Both the position numbers and the translations under genes were made by a program. The notes under the pieces are model-generated. The model worked only from the letters and a program-made list of their open reading frames with translations. It searched no databases and was not told the DNA's origin. From the NCBI RefSeq assembly GCF_003390925.1, contig NZ_QUBS01000082.1:124001-188000 (forward strand): a DNA stretch of 64,000 nt, in the 5' to 3' direction. This DNA is from Trinickia diaoshuihuensis (GTDB lineage: Bacteria > Pseudomonadota > Gammaproteobacteria > Burkholderiales > Burkholderiaceae). This document shows positions 44,278 through 52,825 of the stretch, in pieces. Within the stretch, counting starts at the first letter, position 1. Each line of letters starts with the position of its first letter.

Positions 44278-44734
44278 ACTCGGAATAATCAATTTATTGG
44301 AATATCGGCAATCTACCACGCTCTGATCTGCTGCAATGCCCGAATATAACGTGACGGGCATTCGGGCTTGCAACGATAGCTGAGCCGGCACATGGATCGA
44401 TGCAGCGACGGGGCTCGCGTCCATTCCCGCGCCCGATGTGGGCGTCGATGGCATCGCACCGTCGGCCCGCTTGCGGCTTGCACCTGTCAGCCTCAGGGTA
44501 GAATGGCCGACCCTTCGGCAGCACGATGCAGCGGAACACGAGCAGTTTGGGCTGGCCGCTGGACAGCAACATCGCCCAGATTCCGGGGCACCTCGGGTTG
44601 TCCGGACGGGATCAACTGGTGCCTGCCCCTGGTACCCTCTCAACACTCATCGTAGATTTAATTGAAAATTCGATCGAATGTCTTTTAAATATGATGCTCT
44701 AATATTAGCATCAAACAATGGCCCGCAATAAGCG
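44278..44734. other. Island stretch of about 460 bases with no supportable gene
   Basis: The GC-rich first part (to about 44640) carries overlapping frames on both strands rich in Arg, Cys and Pro, with no ribosome binding site; it may be a decayed element but matches no IS that I recognise. After 44640 the base composition drops sharply to AT-rich. The promoter of the helicase gene should lie at the left end. Confidence 0.45.
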
Positions 44735-45208
44735 CTACTTCACCTCAGCACTTTGCAGATCGCCATAATCATTGAACAGATACCTGATTTCCCTTTCGCA
44801 TTTATCACAATTTCCACCACCCCAATATGTGACGACAATCCCATTCCGGCCTCCACATACGACCTTCGCTGTCATCCATACTTTATTTTGATCCAGATCG
44901 TAACCATTGGCATCAAGATCGTTCACAGAAGGTAGCACTCTAAGCCTCCCGCCTCTCCGCCTAATTGAAACGATCTCCTCCGAAACGGGGACATCACCCA
45001 AACAACTTTGATACTTTGCGGGATTTTTCTTCCCAACTATCACCAACGCCCCCGCAGGACATTTAACGATTTTTTTATACAGTATGGTCTTTATCATCTC
45101 GCCACGCTCTGGACAAACATCGGCAGACGCGACTAGCGGCGAGGTAAGAAGAAAAATAAAAACCACCGCGAAACATAAACTCGCTTTTCTGCGTATTCCG
45201 TCAAACAT
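44735..45208 (-). CDS. Orphan exported Cys-rich protein
   Basis: 157 residues. A basic N-terminus and hydrophobic core (LCFAVVFIFLLTSPLVASA) form a signal peptide with cleavage probably after ASA. The mature part has seven Cys in a scattered pattern (DVCPERG, VKCPAG, SCLGD, VVCGG, NCDKCE), suggesting disulfides in the periplasm. An ATG is used; a TTG two codons earlier is possible. The coding sequence is clearly more AT-rich than the core genome, consistent with transfer. No family recognised. It is on the same strand as a second exported orphan upstream. Confidence 0.65.
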   Translation of the reverse strand: MFDGIRRKASLCFAVVFIFLLTSPLVASADVCPERGEMIKTILYKKIVKCPAGALVIVGKKNPAKYQSCLGDVPVSEEIVSIRRRGGRLRVLPSVNDLDANGYDLDQNKVWMTAKVVCGGRNGIVVTYWGGGNCDKCEREIRYLFNDYGDLQSAEVK

Positions 45209-45448
45209 CGCCAAGATTTTACTCTCATGTTATGGTCGCTCGAGCCGCAACATAGGATCTCTGAGCGACATCAAGCAACGTCGCACTGTTCGTCACGCGC
45301 CGCGCATATAGGTATTCAGTGCAGAAATTAGACTCGTACCTGTTGGCGCGTAAAAGCCATCGAGCTATAGTTACCCAACATCCAAAATAAACATCCCCCC
45401 AAAGGCTACTGATGCTTGTCACCACGAAGCATCTCTCAAGTGAGCTAT

Positions 45449-45895
45449 TTAGCGCAGTACCTGCTCCGCATGTAGCTTCGCTGGTAACCAGAGAATTTTG
45501 ACCGGACAAAACCTGCCAGAATCATGCCTGGAACGAAGCCCTTCGATACCAATACGCGATCGACTAACGTGGATGCGCAAAGAGCAGTGGTCAACTGAAT
45601 CGGCGGAAAGAATGTAGAGGCCGCCTCCTATCTTGCGCGCCTCACCTGTCCCGCCGTACAGCCGTCCCCCGTTTCCAATGAGGACAATTTCAATCGTCGC
45701 TCCGTCACTCGTGAAATTCCCAATCTTTGCAATGTCACGGACGTCTTCCACATGTGGCACCGACAGCTGATGCGGAAGCTCGTAAACCATGGGTGGGGAA
45801 AACCACTTCGGCTCACTGACACCGATATCGGCATAGCTCGAATTTTGTCGCACAACCGCTATTGCACAGCCTATGAAAATAATCAGCGCCCGCAT
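45449..45895 (-). CDS. Orphan putative exported protein
   Basis: 148 residues from MRALIIFIGCAIAVV, a short signal-like or membrane segment, then a mature part with IVLIGNGGRLYGGTGEARKIGGGLYIL and two Cys (VDHCSLRIHV, RFCPVKIL). CGGAGTT about ten bases before the ATG supports the start. No family recognised. The gap of 240 bases to the other orphan downstream contains no obvious gene; the two may form one transcription unit. Base composition is again lower in GC than the flanks. Confidence 0.5.
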   Translation of the reverse strand: MRALIIFIGCAIAVVRQNSSYADIGVSEPKWFSPPMVYELPHQLSVPHVEDVRDIAKIGNFTSDGATIEIVLIGNGGRLYGGTGEARKIGGGLYILSADSVDHCSLRIHVSRSRIGIEGLRSRHDSGRFCPVKILWLPAKLHAEQVLR

Positions 45896-46203
45896 GAGTC
45901 GAACTCCGAAGCCACTTAGGAACCAAGCTCGGTTGCGCTCCCGCATCCGTTGATCAACGGCGCCCCCATTTTTAAGAATGCATACAACTTAACATGTTCG
46001 GTGGTGGCATTGCGTCTCTGTCCATCCGTCTGAAAATTCGGGGCCAACTTCGCATGAATCGTTCTAGGCAATTCTTGCGTCAACATTACGTTACCCGATC
46101 TTGCACTACTTTTCAGTGAACATCTGATGGCAAATGTTGCGTACAAAATGTTGGCGTCTCGCGACGACCGCCGCAGACGACGGCGAAAACCCACATCGAA
46201 GTC

Positions 46204-46368
46204 GTGCTCATCGTTTTTGACTTAATCGACACCACTGTGACAGAGCCAGAAGCAAGGCCGGGGAGCCGCAAGACACGCCCGAATTCTGATGGCGAGTTTC
46301 GACAATGGCTTTCCGCCGCTGCATGTAAACTTGGTGCAGCGGTCGCGAAGCTAGCGCGGGACAATTAG
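46204..46368 (+). CDS. Doubtful short ORF or 3' remnant
   Basis: An open frame ends in a natural-looking helix (FRQWLSAAACKLGAAVAKLARDN). Only a GTG can start it (54 codons) and there is no ribosome binding site; the frame stays open for about 28 more codons upstream to a stop at 46117. It may be the tail of a gene truncated on entry to or decay of the island. Confidence 0.25.
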   Translation: MLIVFDLIDTTVTEPEARPGSRKTRPNSDGEFRQWLSAAACKLGAAVAKLARDN

Positions 46369-46395
46369 ATCAATGCAAATATGCTGTCCATCTCG

Positions 46396-46584
46396 CTAAG
46401 CCGGTATCGCGCGCAGTTTAAGGTCGAGCCAACGTTCCCTGATGCGCTGCAGATTCCAAAGACTGGCGGCGATAGTGCTCCCTGTGATCGCAGACGGCAT
46501 GTACATCTGAAACTGCGCCACTACCCCGACAGGGCCATCCAGCCGTTCCGATAGCGTCCCGAATGAACGGCGAATCCCTTGCAA
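46396..46584 (-). CDS. Doubtful short ORF or gene fragment
   Basis: 62 codons from a TTG, ending SLWNLQRIRERWLDLKLRAIPA. Codon use is compatible with the organism, but the start is weak and no domain is recognised. It lies in a 292-base gap before the DUF488 gene and diverges from it. Possibly a remnant. Confidence 0.25.
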   Translation of the reverse strand: MQGIRRSFGTLSERLDGPVGVVAQFQMYMPSAITGSTIAASLWNLQRIRERWLDLKLRAIPA

Positions 46585-46660
46585 CTTACCGGAAGCAAGT
46601 CCGGTTCTTCGCCGGGCTGACTGGTATCGTCACCCGACCACCCCGCGCCGGAGTACATCC

Positions 46661-47143
46661 ATGACTGTTTTCACCATTGGCTATGAAGGGCTGGACATCG
46701 GCACTTTTCTGGCACTGCTCGCGGAGCATGGCATAGAGACCGTAGTGGACGTCCGGGAACTGCCGCTGTCGCGCAAACCTGATTTCTCAAAGAAAGCGCT
46801 GGCGAGCACGCTAAACGTGTCGGGCCTCGAATATGTTCACATAGTCGACCTCGGTTGCCCGAAGCCCGTGCGCGACCGTTACCGCGAAGATGGCGACTGG
46901 AAGCGATACACCGAAAGCTTCCTTAAGTACCTTAAGACACAAAAGACGGCTATTGCGAACCTGTCCGATCTGGTGAATTCGTCGAACTGCGCGCTGCTCT
47001 GCTACGAAGCTGATTTCAACCTTTGCCACCGCTCGATGGTCGCCAGCGCAGTGCGAGAGCATTGCGGTGCGGATGTCGAGCACATCTCAGCGTCCAAAGC
47101 TAGAAAAGCGAGCCCTGCCGCTCGTCAGACGGCTTGCGCTTAG
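46661..47143 (+). CDS. DUF488 family protein
   Basis: 160 residues. FTIGYEGLDIGTFLALLAEHGIETVVDVRELPLSRKPDFSK (in part: TIGYEGLDIGTF and VVDVRELPLSRKPDFSK) and the Cys-containing ALLCYEADFNLCHRSMVA are the DUF488 signatures. The CYExxxxxCHR segment could be a catalytic or metal site. Biochemical role unknown; these proteins are common in islands near defence genes. CGGAG precedes the ATG at good spacing. It is the last gene before the degraded tRNA copy. Confidence 0.85.
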   Translation: MTVFTIGYEGLDIGTFLALLAEHGIETVVDVRELPLSRKPDFSKKALASTLNVSGLEYVHIVDLGCPKPVRDRYREDGDWKRYTESFLKYLKTQKTAIANLSDLVNSSNCALLCYEADFNLCHRSMVASAVREHCGADVEHISASKARKASPAARQTACA

Positions 47144-47255
47144 GCGGGTAGATCAAGCTGATGATCAGCCACTGGTCTTGGAACCTATGGCACCTCTCGC
47201 GTTGCAGGACAGGGTTTTGCGGAACATTCGAGAACTGCCCCCCACGCGATCGTTC

Positions 47256-47304
47256 CTTTTAATCCGTTGCTCATTGGTTTAATCCAATACGTCCTAGCAA
47301 GGAA
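47256..47304 (+). repeat. Degraded tRNA-Lys 3' half (attR-like)
   Basis: CTTTTAATCCGTTGCTCATT and the following GGTTTAATCCAATACGTCCTAGCAAGG reproduce the anticodon loop to CCA of tRNA-Lys with about seven substitutions and one deleted base. The acceptor/D half is absent, so it cannot be a functional tRNA. A displaced tRNA 3' end like this is what tRNA-targeting integrases leave at the far end of their island. Confidence 0.75.
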
Positions 47305-47316
47305 GTATCACCCGCG

Positions 47317-47694
47317 CTATTGTCCTGCGCCGCTCTGTGCCGTCGCCTCAATTTCCGCGGTATCCCACTTCCCACGACGCATGGCTTCGGCGAGCATCCC
47401 CAACGTTAAAGGGACGAGCGCCGTCCGGCGAAAGCGCTTCGCAAACAGCCCCATGAACGACGACAGTAGCTGCTGGCCTTCCGGTCCGAAGTAGCGCCTA
47501 TACGGAAAGCCGTCCGCCTGCACGTTAAACGTCTCCGCCCATTTATCGATGAATTCGACGGCGTCGAGCCCCGTAAGGCCGAGGTCTTCCTCGAGGCGCG
47601 ACGTAGGCTGCAACTTCAGTCGGCCGCCAAATAGAGGTTGCCCGAGTTCTTCCCGTGCGAACGCCTCCAGGCGCTCCCAAGTTGTATCGTTCAT
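47317..47694 (-). CDS. DUF1493 family acyl-carrier-like protein
   Basis: 125 residues. LQPTSRLEEDLGLTGLDAVEFIDKWAETFNV resembles the acyl carrier protein helix (parts: SRLEEDLGLTGLDAVEFID) with Thr-Gly-Leu where ACP has DSL, so no phosphopantetheine Ser. PYRRYFGPEGQQLLSSF is typical of DUF1493. Function unknown. It lies just outside the attR-like repeat, so it is more likely core or a separate acquisition. Confidence 0.75.
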   Translation of the reverse strand: MNDTTWERLEAFAREELGQPLFGGRLKLQPTSRLEEDLGLTGLDAVEFIDKWAETFNVQADGFPYRRYFGPEGQQLLSSFMGLFAKRFRRTALVPLTLGMLAEAMRRGKWDTAEIEATAQSGAGQ

Positions 47695-47971
47695 AGGGAT
47701 ATCCGATCATCCGGTTTCGCAAGGCGGTTGTAGGTCACTACCGTATTGCGCATGATCATGAACGAATCCCGCGCGAAGCCGGTACTGTACACGATGGAGT
47801 CACGTGGCCGCCGACAGACAGGCGCTAGTCGGATACCTCACGACACAGCCCTTTCGCCCCCTCCCCAACGGTTGCGCCCAACGCAAAACTGAATAGCGCC
47901 GTGATCGGATTCTCCTTCGTTCGAATTGCCGTTACTTTTGGACCACTAAAACCGAACCGACGGAGAACGAA

Positions 47972-49087
47972 ATGTCCGACACGCTGTTCAAACCGCTGCA
48001 ACTAGGCCGCCACACGCTACGGCACCGCATTGCGATGGCACCGCTCACTCGCTCGCGCGCGGGCCAACCCGGCAACATCCCCACTTCGATCAACGTCGAG
48101 TACTACCGCCAGCGCGCGAGCGCCGCGTTGATCGTCACCGAAGCCACGCAAGTCTCGCAACAAGGCCAAGGCTATGCATGGACCCCGGGCATCCACACGC
48201 CCGAACAAGTAGAAGGCTGGCGTTCCGTTAGCGAGGCGGTCCATACCGAAGGAGGCACGATCTTCCTACAACTGTGGCACGTCGGTCGCGTGTCTCATCC
48301 GGTGTTCCAACCGGGCGGCGGCTTGCCCGTCGCCCCGAGCGCGATGCCCGTCCCAGGCAAAACGTTCGTCGTCGACGAGGCCGGCAAGGGCGTATGGGCC
48401 GATGTCCCCGTCCCGCAGGCCCTGACGCGCGAAGGGATTGCCGAGATCGTCGGCGATTTCCGCGCCGCCGCGCGCAATGCCATGACCGCGGGCATGGACG
48501 GCGTGGAGATCCACGCGGGCAACGGCTATCTGCTCGACCAATTCATCAACAGCAGCAGCAATCGCCGCAGCGACGAATACGGCGGGAGCATCGAAAACCG
48601 CGCGCGCCTGCTGCTCGAAATCGTCGATGCGGTCAGTGCCGAAGTCGGCGCGCACAACGTGGGCGTGCGGCTCACGCCGATGGGTCGTTTCATGGGCATG
48701 GGCGACGACACGCCCGAACAGACCTTCGGTTATATCGCGGAGCGCCTAAACGAACGCGCCCTGGCCTACCTGCACCTCGTCGAGCCGGCCATCGTCGGCA
48801 CGGTCAAGGACGAGCAGTACGATCCGCGCTGGGACACCATCATCAAGCTCATGCGCGAGCGGTTCGAAGGCGTATTGATGCTCGCCGGCGGCTATACGCC
48901 CGACTCGGCGAAGCAGGCCCTCGAAGGCGGCCGCGCCGACATCATCGCGTTCGGCCGAGCCTTTATCGCCAATCCGGATCTCCCAAGGCGATTGCGCGAA
49001 GAGCGTCCGCTCAACGAGCCCGACGCCAGCACGTTCTTCGGCGGCGGCGAAACGGGATACATCGATTACCCTCCGATTGCCGCGTAA
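47972..49087 (+). CDS. NemA/OYE-type alkene reductase
   Basis: 371 residues. The start LFKPLQLGRHTLRHRIAMAPLTRSRAG, FLQLWHVGRVSH, and EIHAGNGYLLDQF with the His-x-x-Asn pair classify it with N-ethylmaleimide reductase/XenB-type old yellow enzymes, distinct from the YqjM-type copy at 9.8-10.9 kb. SNRRSDEYGGSIENRARLL and the FMN-phosphate loop GRADIIAFGRAFIANPDL complete the barrel. It reduces activated C=C bonds using NADPH. An ACGGAGAACGAA stretch before the ATG provides the ribosome binding site. It ends 39 bases from a convergent LysR gene. Confidence 0.92.
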   Translation: MSDTLFKPLQLGRHTLRHRIAMAPLTRSRAGQPGNIPTSINVEYYRQRASAALIVTEATQVSQQGQGYAWTPGIHTPEQVEGWRSVSEAVHTEGGTIFLQLWHVGRVSHPVFQPGGGLPVAPSAMPVPGKTFVVDEAGKGVWADVPVPQALTREGIAEIVGDFRAAARNAMTAGMDGVEIHAGNGYLLDQFINSSSNRRSDEYGGSIENRARLLLEIVDAVSAEVGAHNVGVRLTPMGRFMGMGDDTPEQTFGYIAERLNERALAYLHLVEPAIVGTVKDEQYDPRWDTIIKLMRERFEGVLMLAGGYTPDSAKQALEGGRADIIAFGRAFIANPDLPRRLREERPLNEPDASTFFGGGETGYIDYPPIAA

Positions 49088-49126
49088 TCTCGATGGCAAA
49101 GATCCGGCGCAATCGCGGCGATGCGC

Positions 49127-50056
49127 CTACTGCATTGCATCGCCCCGATTGCATCCGATCCGCGCTTCCAAGAACTGCAGCAAGGCGCGAACTTTCGTCG
49201 ACTGGCGACGATTCGGAAGGTACGCGGCATACACAACGGCTTGCCCACCTAACGGCGTCACGCTGCGGTCGCCAAAGCACCGTATCAGGCGGCCCGCCGC
49301 GAGATGCTCGTTCACGAGCCAGTCCGGCAAAAGCGCGATGCCGTGACCGGCGAGCACGCCTTCGAGCAACATGTCCAAGTTGTTCGAGATCAACCGTCCC
49401 CGCACGTTGACCTTCTCTACGTCGTCGCCGCGCGAGAAGGTCCAGACCTGGCGGGCTCGATAACTCCCGCCATAGGTGATCCGCAGACATTCGCGCTCCT
49501 CCAGATCCGCGGGCATGAGCGGCATGCCGGCTCGCTCAACGTACTCCGGGCTGGCAACGACGAAACGGGGGTTCTCCGCGAGCGGCTTCGCAACGAGATT
49601 CGGATTTTCCGAGGGCAGCCCGATCCGCACGGCGACGTCGATCCGCTCCAGCGCGAGATCGAGAAAGCGGTCCGCCACGACGACGTCGAGCGCTACACGC
49701 GGATACTCGTTGAGGAAAGCAACGAAATGCGGCGCGAGCACGATTCGGTTGTAACTCGATGGGACCGTCACGCGCAACGACCCCGCCGGATCGGCGCCGC
49801 TATCGAGGATACTTTCGTCGGCATCGGCGAGCTCGTCGAGCACCTTCGAAATCCGTTCGACGTACGCAGCACCGGCATCGGTCAAGCTCACGCGGCGCGG
49901 CGTGCGGGTGAGCAATGCCGTACCGACGGCTTCCTCCAGCGCGTCCATGAGCCGCGTTACCGATGAAGTCGCCACGCCCAGACGCTGCGCGGCTTTCGCA
50001 AAGCCACCGGCATCGGCGACTTCGAGCAGCGTATTCAGGGCAAGCAGTTTATCCAT
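49127..50056 (-). CDS. LysR-family regulator, divergent from the Mo-hydroxylase operon
   Basis: 309 residues. HTH: LLEVADAGGFAKAAQRLGVATSSVTRLMDALE (parts GGFAKAAQRLGVATSSVTR). Effector domain: GSLRVTVPSSYNRIVLAPHF, VDVAVRIGLPSENPNLVAKPL, GIALLPDWLVNEHLAAGRL. It resembles the DsdC/AaeR-like repressor/activator subgroup that regulates adjacent efflux or oxidoreductase genes. It is divergent from the MFS-cytochrome-Mo operon with 283 bases between, containing a T-N11-A palindrome. Confidence 0.92.
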   Translation of the reverse strand: MDKLLALNTLLEVADAGGFAKAAQRLGVATSSVTRLMDALEEAVGTALLTRTPRRVSLTDAGAAYVERISKVLDELADADESILDSGADPAGSLRVTVPSSYNRIVLAPHFVAFLNEYPRVALDVVVADRFLDLALERIDVAVRIGLPSENPNLVAKPLAENPRFVVASPEYVERAGMPLMPADLEERECLRITYGGSYRARQVWTFSRGDDVEKVNVRGRLISNNLDMLLEGVLAGHGIALLPDWLVNEHLAAGRLIRCFGDRSVTPLGGQAVVYAAYLPNRRQSTKVRALLQFLEARIGCNRGDAMQ

Positions 50057-50229
50057 AGCGCTAACTGTCCTCTTTAAGTCTTGGAATGGCGCGTCTCATC
50101 CGGCGGCTTGCGCGTCCGAATTCGGCCAAGCGTCATCCGCGCTCCGAAAATTTCAGCGGCAGTTCAGGACTTTTTAGCGAGCCCCGTGCAATCTTGCTGC
50201 GACTCGATGCTCATTGCGCCGTCGCACCG

Positions 50230-50244
50230 TTGCGCAAAACGCAA
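50230..50244. promoter_or_regulatory. T-N11-A palindrome, candidate LysR binding site
   Basis: TTGCG-CAAAA-CGCAA is a perfect 5-bp inverted repeat matching the LysR-type T-N11-A pattern, 96 bases before the MFS start and 174 bases before the LysR start. The position fits an activation site for the operon. Not tested. Confidence 0.55.
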
Positions 50245-50339
50245 CGCCGGTTTGCACGCCGCTCCCATTGTCGTACGGCAGAGCACCAGCCTAAGCTGAG
50301 CACCATCGATGCGATCTTATCGGAACAAGGAGTCCCCTC

Positions 50340-51554
50340 ATGTCTTCCCCCTCGGAGTCGCTGCACGGCGGGGCGCCGGCCGCGCAACTCACTCAAGGTC
50401 TCATCGCGCTCTTCGCATTCAGTTGCGGCGCGATCGTGGCGAACCTTTACTACGCTCAGCCGATCACCGAACTCATTGGGCCCTCGCTGCATATGTCCGG
50501 CGGCATGACGAGCCTCATCGTCTCGCTCACGCAGATCGGCTATGCGCTCGGTTTGTTCTTCATCGTTCCGCTCGGCGACCTGCTCGAAAACCGCAAGCTC
50601 ATGATCACGACGGCGCTTGTGTCGATCGCGAGTCTCGCCGCCGCCACGTTCGTGCAATCGGCCGGATGGTTTCTCATCATTTCGCTGCTGATCGGCTTTA
50701 GTTCGGTTGCCGTGCAAATTCTCATTCCGCTCGCCGCCCATCTCGCACCGCATCACTCGCGCGGGCGCATCGTCGGCACGATCATGGGCGGCTTGCTGCT
50801 CGGCATCTTGCTCTCGCGTCCGATCTCGAGTGTCGTGGCCGATCATTTCGGGTGGCGCTTCGTGTTCGGCGCCGCGGCAGTCTTGATGGCTCTGGTGACT
50901 TCGATCCTCGCGCTCACGATTCCCAAGCGGCAGCCCGATCACAGCGCGACCTACTTCGAGCTCATCGGATCACTGGTGCATCTGGTGCGGACGATGCCTG
51001 TGCTGCGTCAACGAGCGCTATACCAAGGCTTGATGTTTGCCTCGTTCAGCCTCTTTTGGACAGCGGTGCCGGTCGAATTGACGCGGCACTACGGATTCTC
51101 ACAATCGGAGATTGGGCTCTTTGCGCTCGTCGGTGCAATCGGCGCCACCTCCGCGCCGGTGGCAGGCCGTCTCGCCGATGCGGGCCATTCGATTCGCGCG
51201 ACGTTCATCGCCCTGATCGCGGGCGCCCTCGCCTTCGCACCCGCGCTCATGCACTCATCGTCTGGTTGGATCGGCCTCGTCGTGACGGGCATCGTGCTCG
51301 ATTTCGCCGTCCAAATGAGCATGGTGCTCGGCCAACGAGAGATCTATGCGCTGCATGCCGAAAGCCGCAATCGTCTGAACGCGCTCTATATGACGACGAT
51401 CTTCGTCGGCGGCGCAATCGGCTCGGCAATCGCGAGCGTACTGTACCAATACGGCGGCTGGACGCTGATCTCCGGCGTCGCCGCCGCGTTCCCGCTGATC
51501 GCTTTCGCTCATTTTCTTTTTTCCGCAAAAAACACAGGGACGCCAACGCCATGA
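50340..51554 (+). CDS. MFS transporter heading the Mo-hydroxylase operon
   Basis: 404 residues with 12 hydrophobic segments. SCGAIVANLYYAQPITELIGPSL and FFIVPLGDLLENRKLMI (loop 2-3) place it with the YdhP/AraJ-like group seen next to oxidoreductases. AACAAGGAG before the ATG is a good ribosome binding site. Its stop overlaps the cytochrome start by four bases, so substrate import or product export for the dehydrogenase is likely. Confidence 0.88.
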   Translation: MSSPSESLHGGAPAAQLTQGLIALFAFSCGAIVANLYYAQPITELIGPSLHMSGGMTSLIVSLTQIGYALGLFFIVPLGDLLENRKLMITTALVSIASLAAATFVQSAGWFLIISLLIGFSSVAVQILIPLAAHLAPHHSRGRIVGTIMGGLLLGILLSRPISSVVADHFGWRFVFGAAAVLMALVTSILALTIPKRQPDHSATYFELIGSLVHLVRTMPVLRQRALYQGLMFASFSLFWTAVPVELTRHYGFSQSEIGLFALVGAIGATSAPVAGRLADAGHSIRATFIALIAGALAFAPALMHSSSGWIGLVVTGIVLDFAVQMSMVLGQREIYALHAESRNRLNALYMTTIFVGGAIGSAIASVLYQYGGWTLISGVAAAFPLIAFAHFLFSAKNTGTPTP

Positions 51555-52825
51555 AACGTAGGGGACTTTGGATCGGTCTCGCCGGGCTGATCGTCGCGGG
51601 GCTCGCGGTTGCGTCTGCCATCGTGTACGAGCCGTCGATCGCCCCGATCGCCACGCCTTCACCGGATAGTTTCGACGTAACGCTCAAGCAAGAAGGCGCC
51701 CGTATCGTCGCGCTCGGCGATTGCGTCGTGTGCCATACGGCAAAGGACGGGAAGCCCTTCGCGGGTGGCCTGCCATTGCACACACCGTTCGGCACGATCT
51801 ACGCGACGAACATCACGCCCGACTCGCAGACCGGGATCGGGACTTGGTCGGAAGCGGCGTTCAAGCGTGCGGTGCGCTACGGAATCGCGCGCGACGGACA
51901 CCACCTGTATCCGGCGTTTCCTTACGTTCACTTCACGCGCATGTCCGACCACGAGATCTCGGCAGCGTATGCCTACTTGATGAGCCGCGAACCCGTGAAC
52001 GTCGCAACACAGCGCAACCAGTTGATCTTTCCACTGAACTTCCGGCAGTTCGTGGCGTTTTGGAATGTGCTGTTCTTACGTCCCGGGCCGCGCAACGCGG
52101 ATTCCACGCACGACGTCCAGTGGAACCAGGGCAAGTTGATCGTCGATGGGCTCGGGCATTGCGCATCGTGCCACTCGCCGCTAAACGCAATCGGCGGAGA
52201 AAAATCCGGCCAGGCGTTCGACGGCGGCATCGTCGACGGCTGGGAAGCACCCGCGCTCAATGCGCTCGGCAGCGCCGCCAAGCCCTGGACGAAGGCGCAG
52301 CTCGTGACTTATCTGCGAACGGGAAGAGCCTCGGAGCACGGCGCCGCCGCGGGGCCGATGCTGCCCGTCACCAGAGATCTCGCAACCGTGCCCGAACAGG
52401 ACGTCGAGGCCATCGCCACCTATATCCTCTCGCTTCAGAAAGCCGCCCCGCCCTCGGTTGCGCAGGCATCGCAACGCGAGACCACGGCCGCGGAGCAGCG
52501 CGGGGCCGTCTTGTTCAACGCATCGTGCGCGCAATGCCACGGCCCGGGATCGCCGATGCAAGTGATTGGCGAGCGGCCGACGCTCGCGTTCAGCACCGCC
52601 GTCAATGCATCGACGCCGCGCAACGCGGTGCAGATGATGCTGAACGGGATCAACTGGCACGGTGAGGACGCGACGAACTACATGCCCGCTTTTATCGACG
52701 TCTACGACGATCGTCAAATCGCCGACCTCGCCGCGTACCTGCGCGGAGCCTATTCGAACAAGCCGGCCTGGCGCGACGTCGAGTCGATGGCCGCACAACT
52801 CAGAAAGGAGGACCGCGCGCAATGA
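51551..52825 (+). CDS. Tri-haem cytochrome c, electron acceptor of Mo-hydroxylase
   Basis: 424 residues. One N-terminal membrane anchor/signal (LWIGLAGLIVAGLAVASAIV) precedes three c-type haem sites: CVVCH from Cys58, CASCH from Cys204, CAQCH from Cys326. The first domain has ATNITPDSQTGIGTWSEAAFKRAVR and HLYPAFPYVHFTRMSD, as in the cytochrome subunits of membrane alcohol, aldehyde and gluconate dehydrogenases. It would carry electrons from the iron-sulfur subunit to ubiquinone or an oxidase in the periplasmic membrane face. ATGA overlaps on both sides (with the MFS and the Fe-S gene) show tight coupling. Confidence 0.93.
   Translation: MKRRGLWIGLAGLIVAGLAVASAIVYEPSIAPIATPSPDSFDVTLKQEGARIVALGDCVVCHTAKDGKPFAGGLPLHTPFGTIYATNITPDSQTGIGTWSEAAFKRAVRYGIARDGHHLYPAFPYVHFTRMSDHEISAAYAYLMSREPVNVATQRNQLIFPLNFRQFVAFWNVLFLRPGPRNADSTHDVQWNQGKLIVDGLGHCASCHSPLNAIGGEKSGQAFDGGIVDGWEAPALNALGSAAKPWTKAQLVTYLRTGRASEHGAAAGPMLPVTRDLATVPEQDVEAIATYILSLQKAAPPSVAQASQRETTAAEQRGAVLFNASCAQCHGPGSPMQVIGERPTLAFSTAVNASTPRNAVQMMLNGINWHGEDATNYMPAFIDVYDDRQIADLAAYLRGAYSNKPAWRDVESMAAQLRKEDRAQ

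Larger units (their letters stand above)
42333..47304. mobile_element. Putative tRNA-Lys-targeting genomic island, integrase lost
   Basis: The island is bounded on the left by the tRNA-Lys 3' half (42333 onward) and on the right by a degraded copy of that half (47256 to about 47304). The interior differs from the flanks: lower GC, AT-rich stretches around 44.65-46.2 kb, orphan genes and gaps between genes unlike the tightly packed neighbours. Contents are a NERD-UvrD helicase, two secreted orphans, weak small frames and a DUF488 protein. No integrase, transposase or replication gene is visible, so it is a remnant or was mobilised in trans. Confidence 0.65.

Noticed and set aside
44278-44665. 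Possible transposase remnant between the helicase gene and the AT-rich segment
   Set aside because: I could not find terminal inverted repeats, a DDE pattern or similarity to an IS family that I know; listed only as unexplained.
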